Assembly: GCA_938002015.1 (NCBI GenBank)
Contig: CALLAU010000022.1
Location: 22,870-86,869, forward strand
Direction: 5' to 3'
Source: an uncultured Bdellovibrionales bacterium
GTDB lineage: Bacteria > Bdellovibrionota > Bdellovibrionia > Bdellovibrionales > UBA1609
Length of the DNA stretch: 64,000 bases
Within the stretch, counting starts at the first letter, position 1. Every line of letters begins with the position of its first letter. The translations under genes and the position numbers were made by a program. The notes below the pieces were generated by a model that saw nothing but the letters and a program-made list of their open reading frames with translations, had not been told where the DNA came from and searched no databases. Shown in pieces: positions 9,278 through 18,483 of this stretch.

Positions 9278-9814
9278 TTACATCTTCTGTAAAATACTTT
9301 TCATTCTTGCTACATTTGAGAGCCAATCAGAAATTATTATCTTTGGCTCAGTTGGGTGAATTCTAAGATCTCCACCTCTTCCATAATAAGTTCTTAAAAC
9401 CCTATCAACTCTCTCTTTTTTAAACTTCTTTGGCACCTTTAAAACAGCTGTAATGTATTGCTCTCTTACACCTTTTGGAAGATCATCTCCATAGACAGGA
9501 GTTTTAGTTTTAACTAAGTCATGCTCTCTAACTAGAGAAACAGCATGCTCATATTCTACAATTCCAATTTCTTTAAGTTTAAAATAATGGCTTAAGTAGC
9601 TTTTTTGATCAAACAAGCTCCCTTCAAGCGCCCTTTTCTTATTAAAACCCTTAAAGTCTTTCATATTAGAATTAATAAAAGCAGGTTTTTTAAAAACTTC
9701 TTCAAGTACTAGTTGAACTTCATTTTTAGTTTTATTTTTTGATTTAGCAAAAACCTTTGAAGATAAAGCTAAAAGTAAAACTGATGACAATAATATTCTA
9801 AAAAAACGATTCAT
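9278..9814 (-). CDS. Small secreted protein with secretin N-domain-like C-terminus
   Basis: A signal peptide (residues 1-23, ending VFAK) is followed by 155 residues. The last ~55 residues run 'ITAVLKVPKKF...', a helix, then 'GGDLRIHPTEPKIIISD', then a helix ending in MKSILQKM. This is the order seen in N1/N2 domains of secretins: strand, helix, 'G-I-x-x-P-x-x-N-x-I-I-I-S-D', helix. No secretin pore domain is present. AGGAGG lies directly before the ATG. It may be an orphan ring-building module of an envelope machine. The fold call is inference. Confidence 0.55.
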   Translation of the reverse strand: MNRFFRILLSSVLLLALSSKVFAKSKNKTKNEVQLVLEEVFKKPAFINSNMKDFKGFNKKRALEGSLFDQKSYLSHYFKLKEIGIVEYEHAVSLVREHDLVKTKTPVYGDDLPKGVREQYITAVLKVPKKFKKERVDRVLRTYYGRGGDLRIHPTEPKIIISDWLSNVARMKSILQKM

Positions 9815-9903
9815 ATTCCTCCTACGGTTATGACCAGGTAAGAGAGTATTGTTTTTTTAGGCTTATCTCAAAATTTTTAAAAGTTAGGTTTCAAACTACT
9901 CAT

Positions 9904-10272
9904 TTAGTCTAATTCACTAGCACCAGTTTGGATCCAAGATTCAAGTAATAAGAAAATATCATCGGATGTAGAAATTCTTGGGCCTCTAGGAGGCATAAAA
10001 CCTGAAGCAATAGAACTAACTAACAGACTGCCTCCAGGGTTTCCTGGATCAATAACACCAGAGTTTATAAGGCCTTGATAAGAGGATGTGTCTACTCCAG
10101 AAAAATGTCCTGCTGTATGACATATAGAGCACTTAGGAGCAAATAAATCATTATTTAACATTGCATAGACTGATATTGTTTCATCTCCACTAGCACCATT
10201 TGGCTTTGTGCTACTGTGATTTCCACAAGCCACTATACACATACCAAAGAAAGAAAATATTAAAAATCTCAT
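9904..10272 (-). CDS. Small lipoprotein with one c-type haem motif
   Basis: The N-terminus is a lipoprotein signal ending IVACG, so the mature Cys would be lipidated. A single CSICH motif binds haem c covalently, and 'FMPPRG' supplies a likely methionine axial ligand. The 'NDLFAPKCSICHTAGH' context is that of small cytochrome c domains found in envelope proteins of many bacteria. It is 122 residues long. No oxidase or dehydrogenase gene is adjacent, so its electron partners are unknown. It is monocistronic or loosely linked to the minus-strand genes around it. Confidence 0.75.
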   Translation of the reverse strand: MRFLIFSFFGMCIVACGNHSSTKPNGASGDETISVYAMLNNDLFAPKCSICHTAGHFSGVDTSSYQGLINSGVIDPGNPGGSLLVSSIASGFMPPRGPRISTSDDIFLLLESWIQTGASELD

Positions 10273-10355
10273 AAAAGCCCCCTAAAGCTGATAATATTAT
10301 CTCCTTAGACGAGTCTTCTTGAAAAGTTTCTTAAATTAGAACATGTGTTTCTTTT

Positions 10356-11531
10356 TTATTGGTGCTGATTGATTTTAAAGATTCCAGAGCCTTTGTTCTC
10401 TAGGGTATTAGACTCTTCTAAGACAGCATGAAAAAAAACTTCACCATCATTTGAGACACAAGGAGAGCCTGAGAAGGCTGGCCATTTGTCCCTATCAATC
10501 ACTCGAGTATTTTCTTCATTGGTTTTTAGAGCGTCACCTTGAGAAACTAAAACCTTAAAATCCTTTGACTCCCTACTATATTCAATCAGACTTCTTTTAT
10601 TATTTTTTATAAGCCTAAAAACAATTTTATCTACACCAATTGCCGGCTTGAAATACTCAAGGCTTCCAAGACCCATATCTTCAGAATAAATAAGTTTTCT
10701 TCTTCTAGTTTGAGTCTCAACATCAAAAATAAAATGCCAAAGAGACCTTCCCTCATTCTTTGTTTTTCCTATAAAAAGAACTCCTCCCCTTCCATCAGGA
10801 ACAGGACTTGAATCAAAATCTAGAAAATCACTGTCTTTATCAAGGTCATTATCTTTTACAACTGATTTAAACTCATCATTAGTATAGAGAAAAATTTCAT
10901 CAGGGTTTTTTGCATTCACTTGACCAGGATCACCATAGTTAAATCTTACAGCAAATTCCTCTTCTTTAACTGTTGGCAAGAATATGTATGCAATCTTTGA
11001 AGAAGCAGCTTCTTCACTTACTAACTTTTCTTTTCCTAGGTAAAGGGATCTTAGGCCGTTCTTATGTAAACCTCTAAAAAAAGGAAGCCCTTTATATAAA
11101 GCTGGTCGCGAAACTGAACGCAAATCCACATAGTCATTAGGATCAACAATTTTTTCTTGCTCTCCGCTGGGCTTTAAAAGAAACGCTCCAATTGAAAAAA
11201 ACCTTTCATTAACTGCAAACACAGCTCCTGAGTCACTCAAAAAAGTATCCCCAACTACAAAATCAGAATCAAAATCTTTTGAACTTACAAAATCAACCCC
11301 ATTAAAAAGGCTAACTACACGTTTAATTTCACCTTGAACATGCCAATAACGAAATGAAAACATCCCCTCCTTATAACATGAAGGTGTCATATTTGGCATT
11401 TTAGTGAGCGAAGGTATTTTATAAGCTCTAAACTGATCAGCTCTAACTAAAAGCTCATAATTGCCTGGCTCACTTTCTGTTGAAAATACACTAGATAATA
11501 AAAAGCTTAAGCAGATTAAAACTATTCGCAT
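10356..11531 (-). CDS. Secreted protein, possibly beta-propeller, function unknown
   Basis: A signal peptide of about 18 residues is followed by ~370 residues of alternating short strands. Recurrent blocks such as 'SPVPDGRGGVLFIGKT' and 'SGSPCVSNDGEVFFHAV' look like propeller blades (aromatic-rich strand, turn with Asp/Gly). The start lies inside the end of the upstream gene (10-bp overlap), so the two are probably translated together. It may be a periplasmic or exported binding protein. No catalytic motif is recognised. Confidence 0.6.
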   Translation of the reverse strand: MRIVLICLSFLLSSVFSTESEPGNYELLVRADQFRAYKIPSLTKMPNMTPSCYKEGMFSFRYWHVQGEIKRVVSLFNGVDFVSSKDFDSDFVVGDTFLSDSGAVFAVNERFFSIGAFLLKPSGEQEKIVDPNDYVDLRSVSRPALYKGLPFFRGLHKNGLRSLYLGKEKLVSEEAASSKIAYIFLPTVKEEEFAVRFNYGDPGQVNAKNPDEIFLYTNDEFKSVVKDNDLDKDSDFLDFDSSPVPDGRGGVLFIGKTKNEGRSLWHFIFDVETQTRRRKLIYSEDMGLGSLEYFKPAIGVDKIVFRLIKNNKRSLIEYSRESKDFKVLVSQGDALKTNEENTRVIDRDKWPAFSGSPCVSNDGEVFFHAVLEESNTLENKGSGIFKINQHQ

Positions 11532-11962
11532 TTAAACTTTTCATTACTAAAAAAAGTTCCATCACTATCATCACCACTTAAATATAAGGTTTTACCATTA
11601 TCCTTAAAGGTTAATTTTAGCTCAACAATTCCATAAGCCCAAGAGTTTAAAACAACAATTTCATTTTCTTCTCTTTCGGCATGGTTATCAAAACTCCACG
11701 GGTTTTCTCTATTATAAGTAAAAGAGTACTCACAGTATGAAAAGTCTCCAACCCAGCAAGGCTCATAAGATCTTTTTAAAAAATCATCTTTTAAAATAAC
11801 AAATTCTAAAGTATTTAACTTAAAATTAAACTCCACTCCTTGCCTAAAAAATCCAGAAGCGTGCTCACTAGATTCTTGCCATACACAGCTATACTCTTTT
11901 GCTGCTGATATAAGTGGTAACAAACTAAATAACACTGTTAGTAATATATTTTGTGGTTTCAT
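11522..11962 (-). CDS. Small secreted protein of unknown function
   Basis: Residues 1-21 are a signal peptide ending SAAK. The mature part (~125 residues) is rich in Tyr, Phe and Trp and contains five cysteines (including CVW, CWV, CEY and the last-residue region KCE) that could form disulphides. It is the first gene of a two-gene unit with the propeller-like protein, overlapping it by 10 bp. No family is recognised. Confidence 0.6.
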   Translation of the reverse strand: MKPQNILLTVLFSLLPLISAAKEYSCVWQESSEHASGFFRQGVEFNFKLNTLEFVILKDDFLKRSYEPCWVGDFSYCEYSFTYNRENPWSFDNHAEREENEIVVLNSWAYGIVELKLTFKDNGKTLYLSGDDSDGTFFSNEKFKCE

Positions 11963-12060
11963 CTTTTTTTTATCTTTTCCTTAATTCTTCTTTGTTACTT
12001 GTCTTCTTAACCTAATTTTCACTTATCTTATCAAGATGCTTTTATTTTTTATTTTTTTAT

Positions 12061-12291
12061 TTAAGCAATACTATCAATGTATTTAGCTAAAGCTTTATCT
12101 TTATCTGTCACCCCACCAGCATCATGAGTAGTTAGTTCAATTTTTACTTTATTATAAACATTAAACCACTCAGGGTGATGATTCATTTCTTCTGCCTTTA
12201 GAGCAATACTTGTCATAAAAGCAAAAGCCTCTTTAAAGTCTTTAAACTCAAAACTCTTTACAAGCTTATTCTCTACTTCATTCCAACTCAT
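12061..12291 (-). CDS. Pterin-4a-carbinolamine dehydratase
   Basis: This short protein (76 residues) carries the family signature: [21 protein letters not shown], then [10 protein letters not shown]. The two adjacent histidines and the following THD are the active-site residues. It dehydrates 4a-hydroxytetrahydrobiopterin after aromatic amino acid hydroxylation, and in other bacteria it can moonlight as a regulator. It is slightly shorter than the usual ~95-110 residues, lacking most of the N-terminal extension. A good ribosome site (GAGGTGAG) precedes the ATG. No aromatic hydroxylase gene is nearby. Confidence 0.9.
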   Translation of the reverse strand: MSWNEVENKLVKSFEFKDFKEAFAFMTSIALKAEEMNHHPEWFNVYNKVKIELTTHDAGGVTDKDKALAKYIDSIA

Positions 12292-12392
12292 AGACTCACC
12301 TCTACTTTTTTTCTTAATACGTTAACCTTATAACTAAATTATGCTTATAAAATAGCACTAGACTTATTTCTAGAATTATCTATCATAATGGT

Positions 12393-12992
12393 ATGAAAAA
12401 ATTATTAACTATTTTAGCAATCACAGTCTCTCTTACTCAAAATGCACACGCTTTAGGCGAACTTATGGCCTCAGGCAATATCCTTAAGTTTGGAGAATAC
12501 GATATCACAGCAATGGGACAGTCTTTTTCAAGTGGCCCTTCAGGCTCTAATATCGGTGTAATTGGAGAAATGGCCTTTAATAAAGATATGAACTTGAGAT
12601 TTAGTGCCTCAACTGGAGAGTACTCTCTAGCTGCTGGAGCACACATTAAATGGGTCCCTTTTACAGAATCAAAAAATAAGCCTAATTTTGGAATTATCAC
12701 AGGTGCTGAATTTGCAACGGAAGACAGCATCGATACTTTATTAGTAAGAATGAGCCCTTTTGTTTCAAAAAACTTCTCTTGGGAGCATGGAAATATGGAA
12801 CCCTATTTAGGACTTCCTGTAGGTATTGTGATTGTTGATTCTAATGATGATATCACTTCACAACTTGTGGTAGGAACAAAAGTTAAGTTTGAACGACTAG
12901 AATACATGACTTTTTCAATTGAAGGTGGCTTTAAAATAAAGAACTCTTTTTCCCACTTAGCACTTATGGCAACTCTTCAATTAGGGAAGTGA
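12393..12992 (+). CDS. Secreted, probably outer-membrane, protein of unknown function
   Basis: The signal peptide is residues 1-20 (ending NAHA). The mature protein of ~180 residues is glycine-rich with amphipathic strands and ends in a 'HLALMATLQLG' strand, consistent with a small 8-stranded barrel. It is transcribed divergently from the pterin dehydratase, from which 101 bp separate it, and converges on the 1088-residue protein with 7 bp between them. No specific family is recognised. Confidence 0.6.
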   Translation: MKKLLTILAITVSLTQNAHALGELMASGNILKFGEYDITAMGQSFSSGPSGSNIGVIGEMAFNKDMNLRFSASTGEYSLAAGAHIKWVPFTESKNKPNFGIITGAEFATEDSIDTLLVRMSPFVSKNFSWEHGNMEPYLGLPVGIVIVDSNDDITSQLVVGTKVKFERLEYMTFSIEGGFKIKNSFSHLALMATLQLGK

Positions 12993-13014
12993 TTTTTACT
13001 TAAAGAAGTAAAAA
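12993..13014. terminator. AT-rich hairpin at a convergent gene end
   Basis: TTTTTACTT and its perfect complement enclose a 4-base loop. It includes the last codons of the minus-strand gene. The A and T runs on both sides suit a weak bidirectional terminator. Confidence 0.4.
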
Positions 13015-16000
13015 GGATTTACAGGTTAACTCCCTTTTAAAGATTTCTGATTTCATCAAAGCTCCACCAGGCAGCAGGTTTTCATAATCTTCAACCGTTA
13101 AAGTCTCTACTTGACTATACTCAACCCTTAAATTTAGCTGAGCACCCCATGTATCAGTTTTTGAAAAAGTAAAAAAAGTTGGCTCTGATACACCGTTATT
13201 ATATTCAAAAACATAGGCACTAACGGACATCTTTACGCCGTCCATAGAGTATTCCTGGATTGGCCACTCTCCTCTAAAAATAATATCGTCTGCAGCAATC
13301 CCACGATCATGAACCCAATTTAAAACTATTTCACCAGCCCTAATATCTAAATGCTCTACTTTATCTAAAGTTAAGGCTTCATCCCAAATTCTTTGGTTAC
13401 TTTCACTCTCTAACATAATAGCTTGGTTTTGGTCTTCACTAAACTTTTCAAAAATCTCATATAAGTAACTAAATTGAACCTTACCATCTCCTCGATTTAA
13501 TGAATACTCTTGCTCGCTCTCTATAGCAGGCTCGGCATTAGTAACAAAAAAACTTCTAAAAACACCCACGAAATCATCAAAAATACTGCCTCGATCCAAG
13601 ATCAAACCATTAAGATCTTGTTCACTATTTCTCCCACTTATGCTCTTACCAGGCATCAAGGACCGATACTCTTCATCTGTTAAGTTAACCACTGAACTAT
13701 AATCAATAACAGAATCAATTCCGCTTTGCCAAACATCGTTCTCAGAGAAAGCAAAGATTCTTGGCACCGATACCCCATCATCAAATTCAAAAATATAAAC
13801 ACTAGTTGAAAACCCCATTCTATTTCCAGATTGGTTTTGAAGTAACCACTTTCCTCTGTAAATGATATCTTCTTTAGAAACACTTTGAGCTTCAGCCCAC
13901 TCTTTAACAATACTCTTCACTTCTCTAGTTAGATTATTCCAGTTTTCAAAATTATCACTCTTTGTCCACAGCCTGTATTCCATATCGTAACTAGAAAAAC
14001 CTATTTGGTTTTGGTCTTCACTAAACTGTTCAAAAATCTTATAAAGCTTGGAAAACTTAACTTCACCATCAACTTCAGCACTTACACTTATATCTCTAAA
14101 GCTTAAATCTCTCCCTCTTAAATAAGGCTTTATTTCAGAATGCTCTCTCCAATGAGGCAATGTGAGAACATGCTTTTCTAACAAACCTATATGCTTCCCT
14201 CTTCGTATTAAACTAATTAACCATTTTGGATGGTTCTTTGAGTATTCTTGTGTGAGTACATAAAGGATAATGCTATAATCAGCTAGACCTCTCTCCAAAA
14301 TAATATCTACTAACTTTGAATGCTCTCCCCCCCAATAATCTTTAGATAGTACATACTCTACTATATCACCATCTAAATCACCTTTGTTAATGAGAATTTC
14401 AATTAGATGAGGATGATGACTCCAGGTCTCACTAGATAGAACAAATTCTAATACATCTTCTAAAGCATCAATATTTTCAATGAACATTTCAGCAACTTCA
14501 GGGTGTTTTCCCCAATCACTTTCTTTTGATAAACTTAAGAAAGACTCATACATATCAATATGACCATTTCTAATAAGTAGCTTTAACCAGTCTAAACGAG
14601 TTCCCCAATAACTTTTAGAAAGAACATGATCCACTAACTGTTGATCAACTAATCTTGAATCAATCAAATACTCTATAATTTTTGGATAACTGCTCCATGC
14701 TTGTTGTGATAAAATATACTCAACTATGATACTCAAAATTTCTACTCGCTCATTCTCTATTAAGCTTACTAACTGAGTATTTAAAAAATCTAATGCATTT
14801 TTAAAATCAGCCTCATCTGTATTTGTAGATCGCTGTAGTTTTCTTTTAAATTTTTCCAATAACCCTAAATCAGTCTCTTTAAGCTCTTCACTAGTTATAA
14901 GCTTTAAAAGACCATACGTCCCTAAGTTCATATTTTCAGGAATAAGAGTGATCGCATTTTTATTTTGAATAACGACATATCCATTCTCTTTAATAAAATG
15001 AAAATCTGTGTCTTCCTTTGCATCTGGATGAAGCCTAAACCTTATTGTTAAGCCCGAGCCAACTGCTCCCCGCAAACCAGTTGCTGTGTAAAAGCCACTA
15101 CCATAAGCTGCGCTTTCACCGAAAACACCGCGCTCATCTCTTGAGATAAATACGTTAGCTCTTCCCTTTGTCGAGCGAGTTATATTCTCATAAGCTATAA
15201 AACTTTTAGTTTCATGAGAAACAATCAAATCTTTTCCAAATATCTCAGCTGCCGTTCTTCCTGCCCCTTGACCTAATTCAAAACTCTTTAAGGGCTCTTT
15301 ATCAGCCCACCAGCTTAAAGATCCTATATCTTCAACACCTTGCTCATCCATCTCAAACAGCTTATCAATCAGTCCCACTCTATTTAAAAGGTCATATGAA
15401 AATTCAACATCAGGAGTATTTAGCAAGGCTTTTAGACTAAACTCTTTAACTTTCTTCTTACTGTATGATCCAAGTTGTGTGAAATCTTGCTCGGCAATGA
15501 TCCTTGTTATTAAAGACAAATCTTCACTTGTTCCAACAACCTCATACTGCGTAAGTTTTGCCAAGTAACGAATAGCTGATAAGACAGGAGGGTTATTACC
15601 ATCCAAAAAACGCTGAGTTGATGAATGGTTCTCATTAAATAAATACTTAATCTGAGCGTTTGCAATATCAGCTAAAAATTGAGATCTCGGATTATCCCAA
15701 TCCATTATGTCTCTATAAATACCATCCCCTGGATTTGGATTAAGGGATATCATGCCTGTTGAGTTAGTATCTGTATGCTGATTTCTAAAATCAACATCTC
15801 CTAATAGAGGCCGCTTATCTCCAATTGATGCTCTTAAAAGCCTAACTTCCCAAGCATCTCTATCACCAACAAAATGCGGGTATTTTTCTTTTAAAATACT
15901 TTGCAAAGCTTCAGCTTGCTCAGCAGTGCCATCAACGACGATGTCTAAATCTTGGTTTCCGCGGTAAATGTTTGTAAAGTCATAATCAAAACGCTCGGCT

Positions 16001-16266
16001 TGATATTTTTCATCACCAGCTTCACGTTCTAAATCCCATCTCACGTAGTGCGCAAAAGCTGAAGCTGTTCCACCAAAAAGATAAACTTTTACCCCAAGCT
16101 TATTTGCTTCTTCTTGAATGAATTTAAATTCTGGAACGCGTTCTAGTCGAATTTGAGTTTCAATAGACAGCTCATCCATTGTAACCTGGGCCTGAGTGCT
16201 TAAACTATACAAGAAAAGTAATAATAGAGAGCTCATTATTTTAAGTCTGATTAATTTTTGAAACAC
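13000..16266 (-). CDS. Giant secreted protein: nucleotidyltransferase-like head, repeats, duplicated C-domain
   Basis: The 1088 residues begin with a signal peptide (1-27). Residues ~40-240 resemble a polymerase-beta-type nucleotidyltransferase: YLFGGTASAF (63-72) then NQDLDIVVDG with Asp106 and Asp108, and a possible third acid in GDVDF (157-159). Residues ~350-412 include YGSGFYTATGLRGA (388-401), which recalls the G-x-G-x-Y-x-A core of PARP-like ADP-ribosyltransferases. Residues ~515-715 hold seven ~30-residue helical repeats of the form VLS...W..HP..I..LI..G. Two copies of a ~140-residue domain follow (737-876 and 931-1070), each with FSEDQNQ and IIYRGKW/IIFRGEW. The GTG start is preferred because GAGGAGAG lies upstream. 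Function is unknown; an exported effector is an inference. Confidence 0.7.
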   Translation of the reverse strand: MFQKLIRLKIMSSLLLLFLYSLSTQAQVTMDELSIETQIRLERVPEFKFIQEEANKLGVKVYLFGGTASAFAHYVRWDLEREAGDEKYQAERFDYDFTNIYRGNQDLDIVVDGTAEQAEALQSILKEKYPHFVGDRDAWEVRLLRASIGDKRPLLGDVDFRNQHTDTNSTGMISLNPNPGDGIYRDIMDWDNPRSQFLADIANAQIKYLFNENHSSTQRFLDGNNPPVLSAIRYLAKLTQYEVVGTSEDLSLITRIIAEQDFTQLGSYSKKKVKEFSLKALLNTPDVEFSYDLLNRVGLIDKLFEMDEQGVEDIGSLSWWADKEPLKSFELGQGAGRTAAEIFGKDLIVSHETKSFIAYENITRSTKGRANVFISRDERGVFGESAAYGSGFYTATGLRGAVGSGLTIRFRLHPDAKEDTDFHFIKENGYVVIQNKNAITLIPENMNLGTYGLLKLITSEELKETDLGLLEKFKRKLQRSTNTDEADFKNALDFLNTQLVSLIENERVEILSIIVEYILSQQAWSSYPKIIEYLIDSRLVDQQLVDHVLSKSYWGTRLDWLKLLIRNGHIDMYESFLSLSKESDWGKHPEVAEMFIENIDALEDVLEFVLSSETWSHHPHLIEILINKGDLDGDIVEYVLSKDYWGGEHSKLVDIILERGLADYSIILYVLTQEYSKNHPKWLISLIRRGKHIGLLEKHVLTLPHWREHSEIKPYLRGRDLSFRDISVSAEVDGEVKFSKLYKIFEQFSEDQNQIGFSSYDMEYRLWTKSDNFENWNNLTREVKSIVKEWAEAQSVSKEDIIYRGKWLLQNQSGNRMGFSTSVYIFEFDDGVSVPRIFAFSENDVWQSGIDSVIDYSSVVNLTDEEYRSLMPGKSISGRNSEQDLNGLILDRGSIFDDFVGVFRSFFVTNAEPAIESEQEYSLNRGDGKVQFSYLYEIFEKFSEDQNQAIMLESESNQRIWDEALTLDKVEHLDIRAGEIVLNWVHDRGIAADDIIFRGEWPIQEYSMDGVKMSVSAYVFEYNNGVSEPTFFTFSKTDTWGAQLNLRVEYSQVETLTVEDYENLLPGGALMKSEIFKRELTCKSFLLL

Positions 16267-16412
16267 TCAAGCTCTCTCCTCTCTACTTATGTAGGTTAAG
16301 AAGCATTAATAATGCCAGAAAAGATCGCATCTACTTAGTTTAAGCTCTAAATTAAGGGCTCAGCAGCTCTTTTTTGTCATTCTGTGATGAAGAGTGACTT
16401 TTTCTGTTAAAT

Positions 16413-16443
16413 ACAAAAAAAAGCTCACTTAGAGCGAGCTTTT
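16413..16443 (-). terminator. Intrinsic terminator of dnaK
   Basis: On the minus strand an 8-bp stem, AGCTCGCT with AGTGAGCT (one G-T pair), has a 3-base loop and is followed by eight T residues. It sits 30-60 bp after the dnaK stop. This is a classic factor-independent terminator. Confidence 0.85.
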
Positions 16444-16471
16444 CTTTATAAAAATTTTGAAAAAAAAAGTT

Positions 16472-18394
16472 TTAATTTACATCTTTAAAATCAGCATCAA
16501 TCACATCATCATTAGGTTTTGCTTTAGGACCTTCGCTAGCTGCTTGATCAGCTCCCGAAGCAGCATCACCACCTGCTTCACCTTTTTGAGATTCATAAAG
16601 AGCTGTACTTAGCTTATGACTCATGTTTGTAAGCCTTTCAGTAGCTCCATTTAGCGCTTCAATTGATTTAGAATCTTCTTCTGAAGCTAAAACTTTTTTT
16701 GCTTCTTCAATAACTTCTTCAGTACTTTTTACGTCAGCTTCAGGAAGTTTTTCTTTGTTTTCAGTAATAAGCTTTTCAGTTTGATAAACTAAATTATCAA
16801 GTTGGTTTTTAGCGTTAATAGTGTCTTTCTTCTTTTTATCTTCTTCAGCGTGAAGCTCAGCATCTTTAACCATTTGCTCAATTTCTTCTTCAGTTAAACC
16901 TGATTTAGAAGTGATCTTAATAGCCTGCTCTTTTCCTGTTCCTTGATCTTTTGCAGAAACATTAATAATACCATTAGCATCAATATCAAAAGTCACTTCA
17001 ATTTTTGGGGCGCCTTTTGGAGCTGCAGGAATACCAACTAGTTCAAATCTACCTAAAGACTTATTAAACTCCGCCATCTCTCTTTCACCTTGAAGCACAT
17101 GAATATCAACGTTTGTTTGATTATCAGCAGCTGTTGAAAAGATTTGAGATTTTCTTGTAGGAATAGTTGTGTTCTTATCAATAAGCCTTGTAAATACTCC
17201 TCCAAGAGTTTCTAAACCTAGTGATAAAGGCGTTACATCTAAAAGAAGAACATCTTTTACTTCACCAGTTAAAACTCCACCTTGAACAGCAGCACCAAGA
17301 GCCACAACTTCATCTGGATTTACGGACTTGTTTGTTTCTTTACCAAAGAAATCAACAACTGCTTTTTGAACAGCTGGAATTCTTGTAGAACCACCAACTA
17401 GTACCACTTCATCAATTTCAGAAGTTGAAAGACCTGAGTCTTTAAGAGCTATTTTACATGGCTCTAAAGTTCTTTTAACTAAATCCGCAGTAAGTTGATC
17501 AAATTTTGCGCGAGTTAACTTTAAGTTCATATGCTTTGGACCATTTTGATCAGCAGTGATGAAAGGAAGGTTGATTTCTGTTTCCATTGCAGTACTTAAT
17601 TCAACTTTAGCTTTTTCAGCAGCTTCTTTAAGTCTTTGAAGAGCCATTTTATCACCTTTAAGGTTAACACCCTGCTCATTCTTAAACTCAGTAATAAGCC
17701 AATCAAGAATCACTTCATCAAAATTATCTCCACCAAGTTGAGTGTCACCATTTGTAGCTTTTACTTCTACAACATCATCTCCTACTTCAAGAATAGAAAC
17801 ATCAAAAGTACCACCACCTAAATCATAAATTACAATTTTTTGATCTTTCTTTTTATCTAAACCGTATGCAAGAGCTGCAGCTGTTGGCTCGTTAATAATT
17901 CTTTTAACCTCAAGACCTGCAATTTTACCGGCATCTTTTGTAGCTTGTCTTTGAGCATCGTTAAAATAAGCAGGTACAGTAACAACTGCTTCTGTTACTT
18001 CTTGTCCAAGATAGTTTTCAGCAACTGTTTTTAGCTTTCCTAAAACTGCAGCTGAAATCTCTTCTGGAGTTAATGTGTTTCCATTAACATCAAAACCACA
18101 GTCTTCACCTTTTTGAACTATTTTATATGGAACAATATCTAACTCAGCTTTTTCAACCTCAGCAAACCTTCTACCAATGTATCTCTTTGCTGAATAAATA
18201 GTATTTTCAGGGTTAGTTACAGCTTGTCTTTTTGCAACCTGACCTACTAATTTCTCACCTTCTTTTGTAAAGGCCACGATTGAAGGTGTTGTTCTAGCCC
18301 CTTCTTCATTTACAAGAACTTTAGGCGATCCACCTTCCATAACAGCAACAACTGAATTCGTTGTACCTAAATCTATTCCAATAACTTTACTCAT
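16472..18394 (-). CDS. dnaK: Chaperone DnaK (Hsp70)
   Basis: This is a full-length Hsp70 of 640 residues. The nucleotide-binding domain begins [18 protein letters not shown] and includes the [15 protein letters not shown] phosphate-2 region. The substrate-binding domain starts around residue 385 (linker [19 protein letters not shown]), and the helical lid ends with an Ala/Gly-rich stretch and [11 protein letters not shown]. It refolds proteins with DnaJ and GrpE; grpE is not in the window. AGGAG precedes the ATG. The gene follows dnaJ by 89 bp, an inverted order compared with the usual dnaK-dnaJ. Confidence 0.99.
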   Translation of the reverse strand: MSKVIGIDLGTTNSVVAVMEGGSPKVLVNEEGARTTPSIVAFTKEGEKLVGQVAKRQAVTNPENTIYSAKRYIGRRFAEVEKAELDIVPYKIVQKGEDCGFDVNGNTLTPEEISAAVLGKLKTVAENYLGQEVTEAVVTVPAYFNDAQRQATKDAGKIAGLEVKRIINEPTAAALAYGLDKKKDQKIVIYDLGGGTFDVSILEVGDDVVEVKATNGDTQLGGDNFDEVILDWLITEFKNEQGVNLKGDKMALQRLKEAAEKAKVELSTAMETEINLPFITADQNGPKHMNLKLTRAKFDQLTADLVKRTLEPCKIALKDSGLSTSEIDEVVLVGGSTRIPAVQKAVVDFFGKETNKSVNPDEVVALGAAVQGGVLTGEVKDVLLLDVTPLSLGLETLGGVFTRLIDKNTTIPTRKSQIFSTAADNQTNVDIHVLQGEREMAEFNKSLGRFELVGIPAAPKGAPKIEVTFDIDANGIINVSAKDQGTGKEQAIKITSKSGLTEEEIEQMVKDAELHAEEDKKKKDTINAKNQLDNLVYQTEKLITENKEKLPEADVKSTEEVIEEAKKVLASEEDSKSIEALNGATERLTNMSHKLSTALYESQKGEAGGDAASGADQAASEGPKAKPNDDVIDADFKDVN

Positions 18395-18444
18395 CTCTTA
18401 TTTCTCCTTCTAAATTGAAGCTATGTTATAATACTTAATAAAAC

Positions 18445-18473
18445 TAATCTGTTTACATTCTAAAAACTGTCAA
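18445..18473 (-). promoter_or_regulatory. Possible promoter between dnaJ and dnaK
   Basis: On the minus strand TTGACA is followed after 17 bases by AGATTA, which is a poor -10. The -35 box is perfect, so dnaK may have its own start site in addition to read-through from dnaJ. A similar CTTGACC lies upstream of dnaJ at about 19629-19634. Confidence 0.3.
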
Positions 18474-18483
18474 GGCAGTGTTT

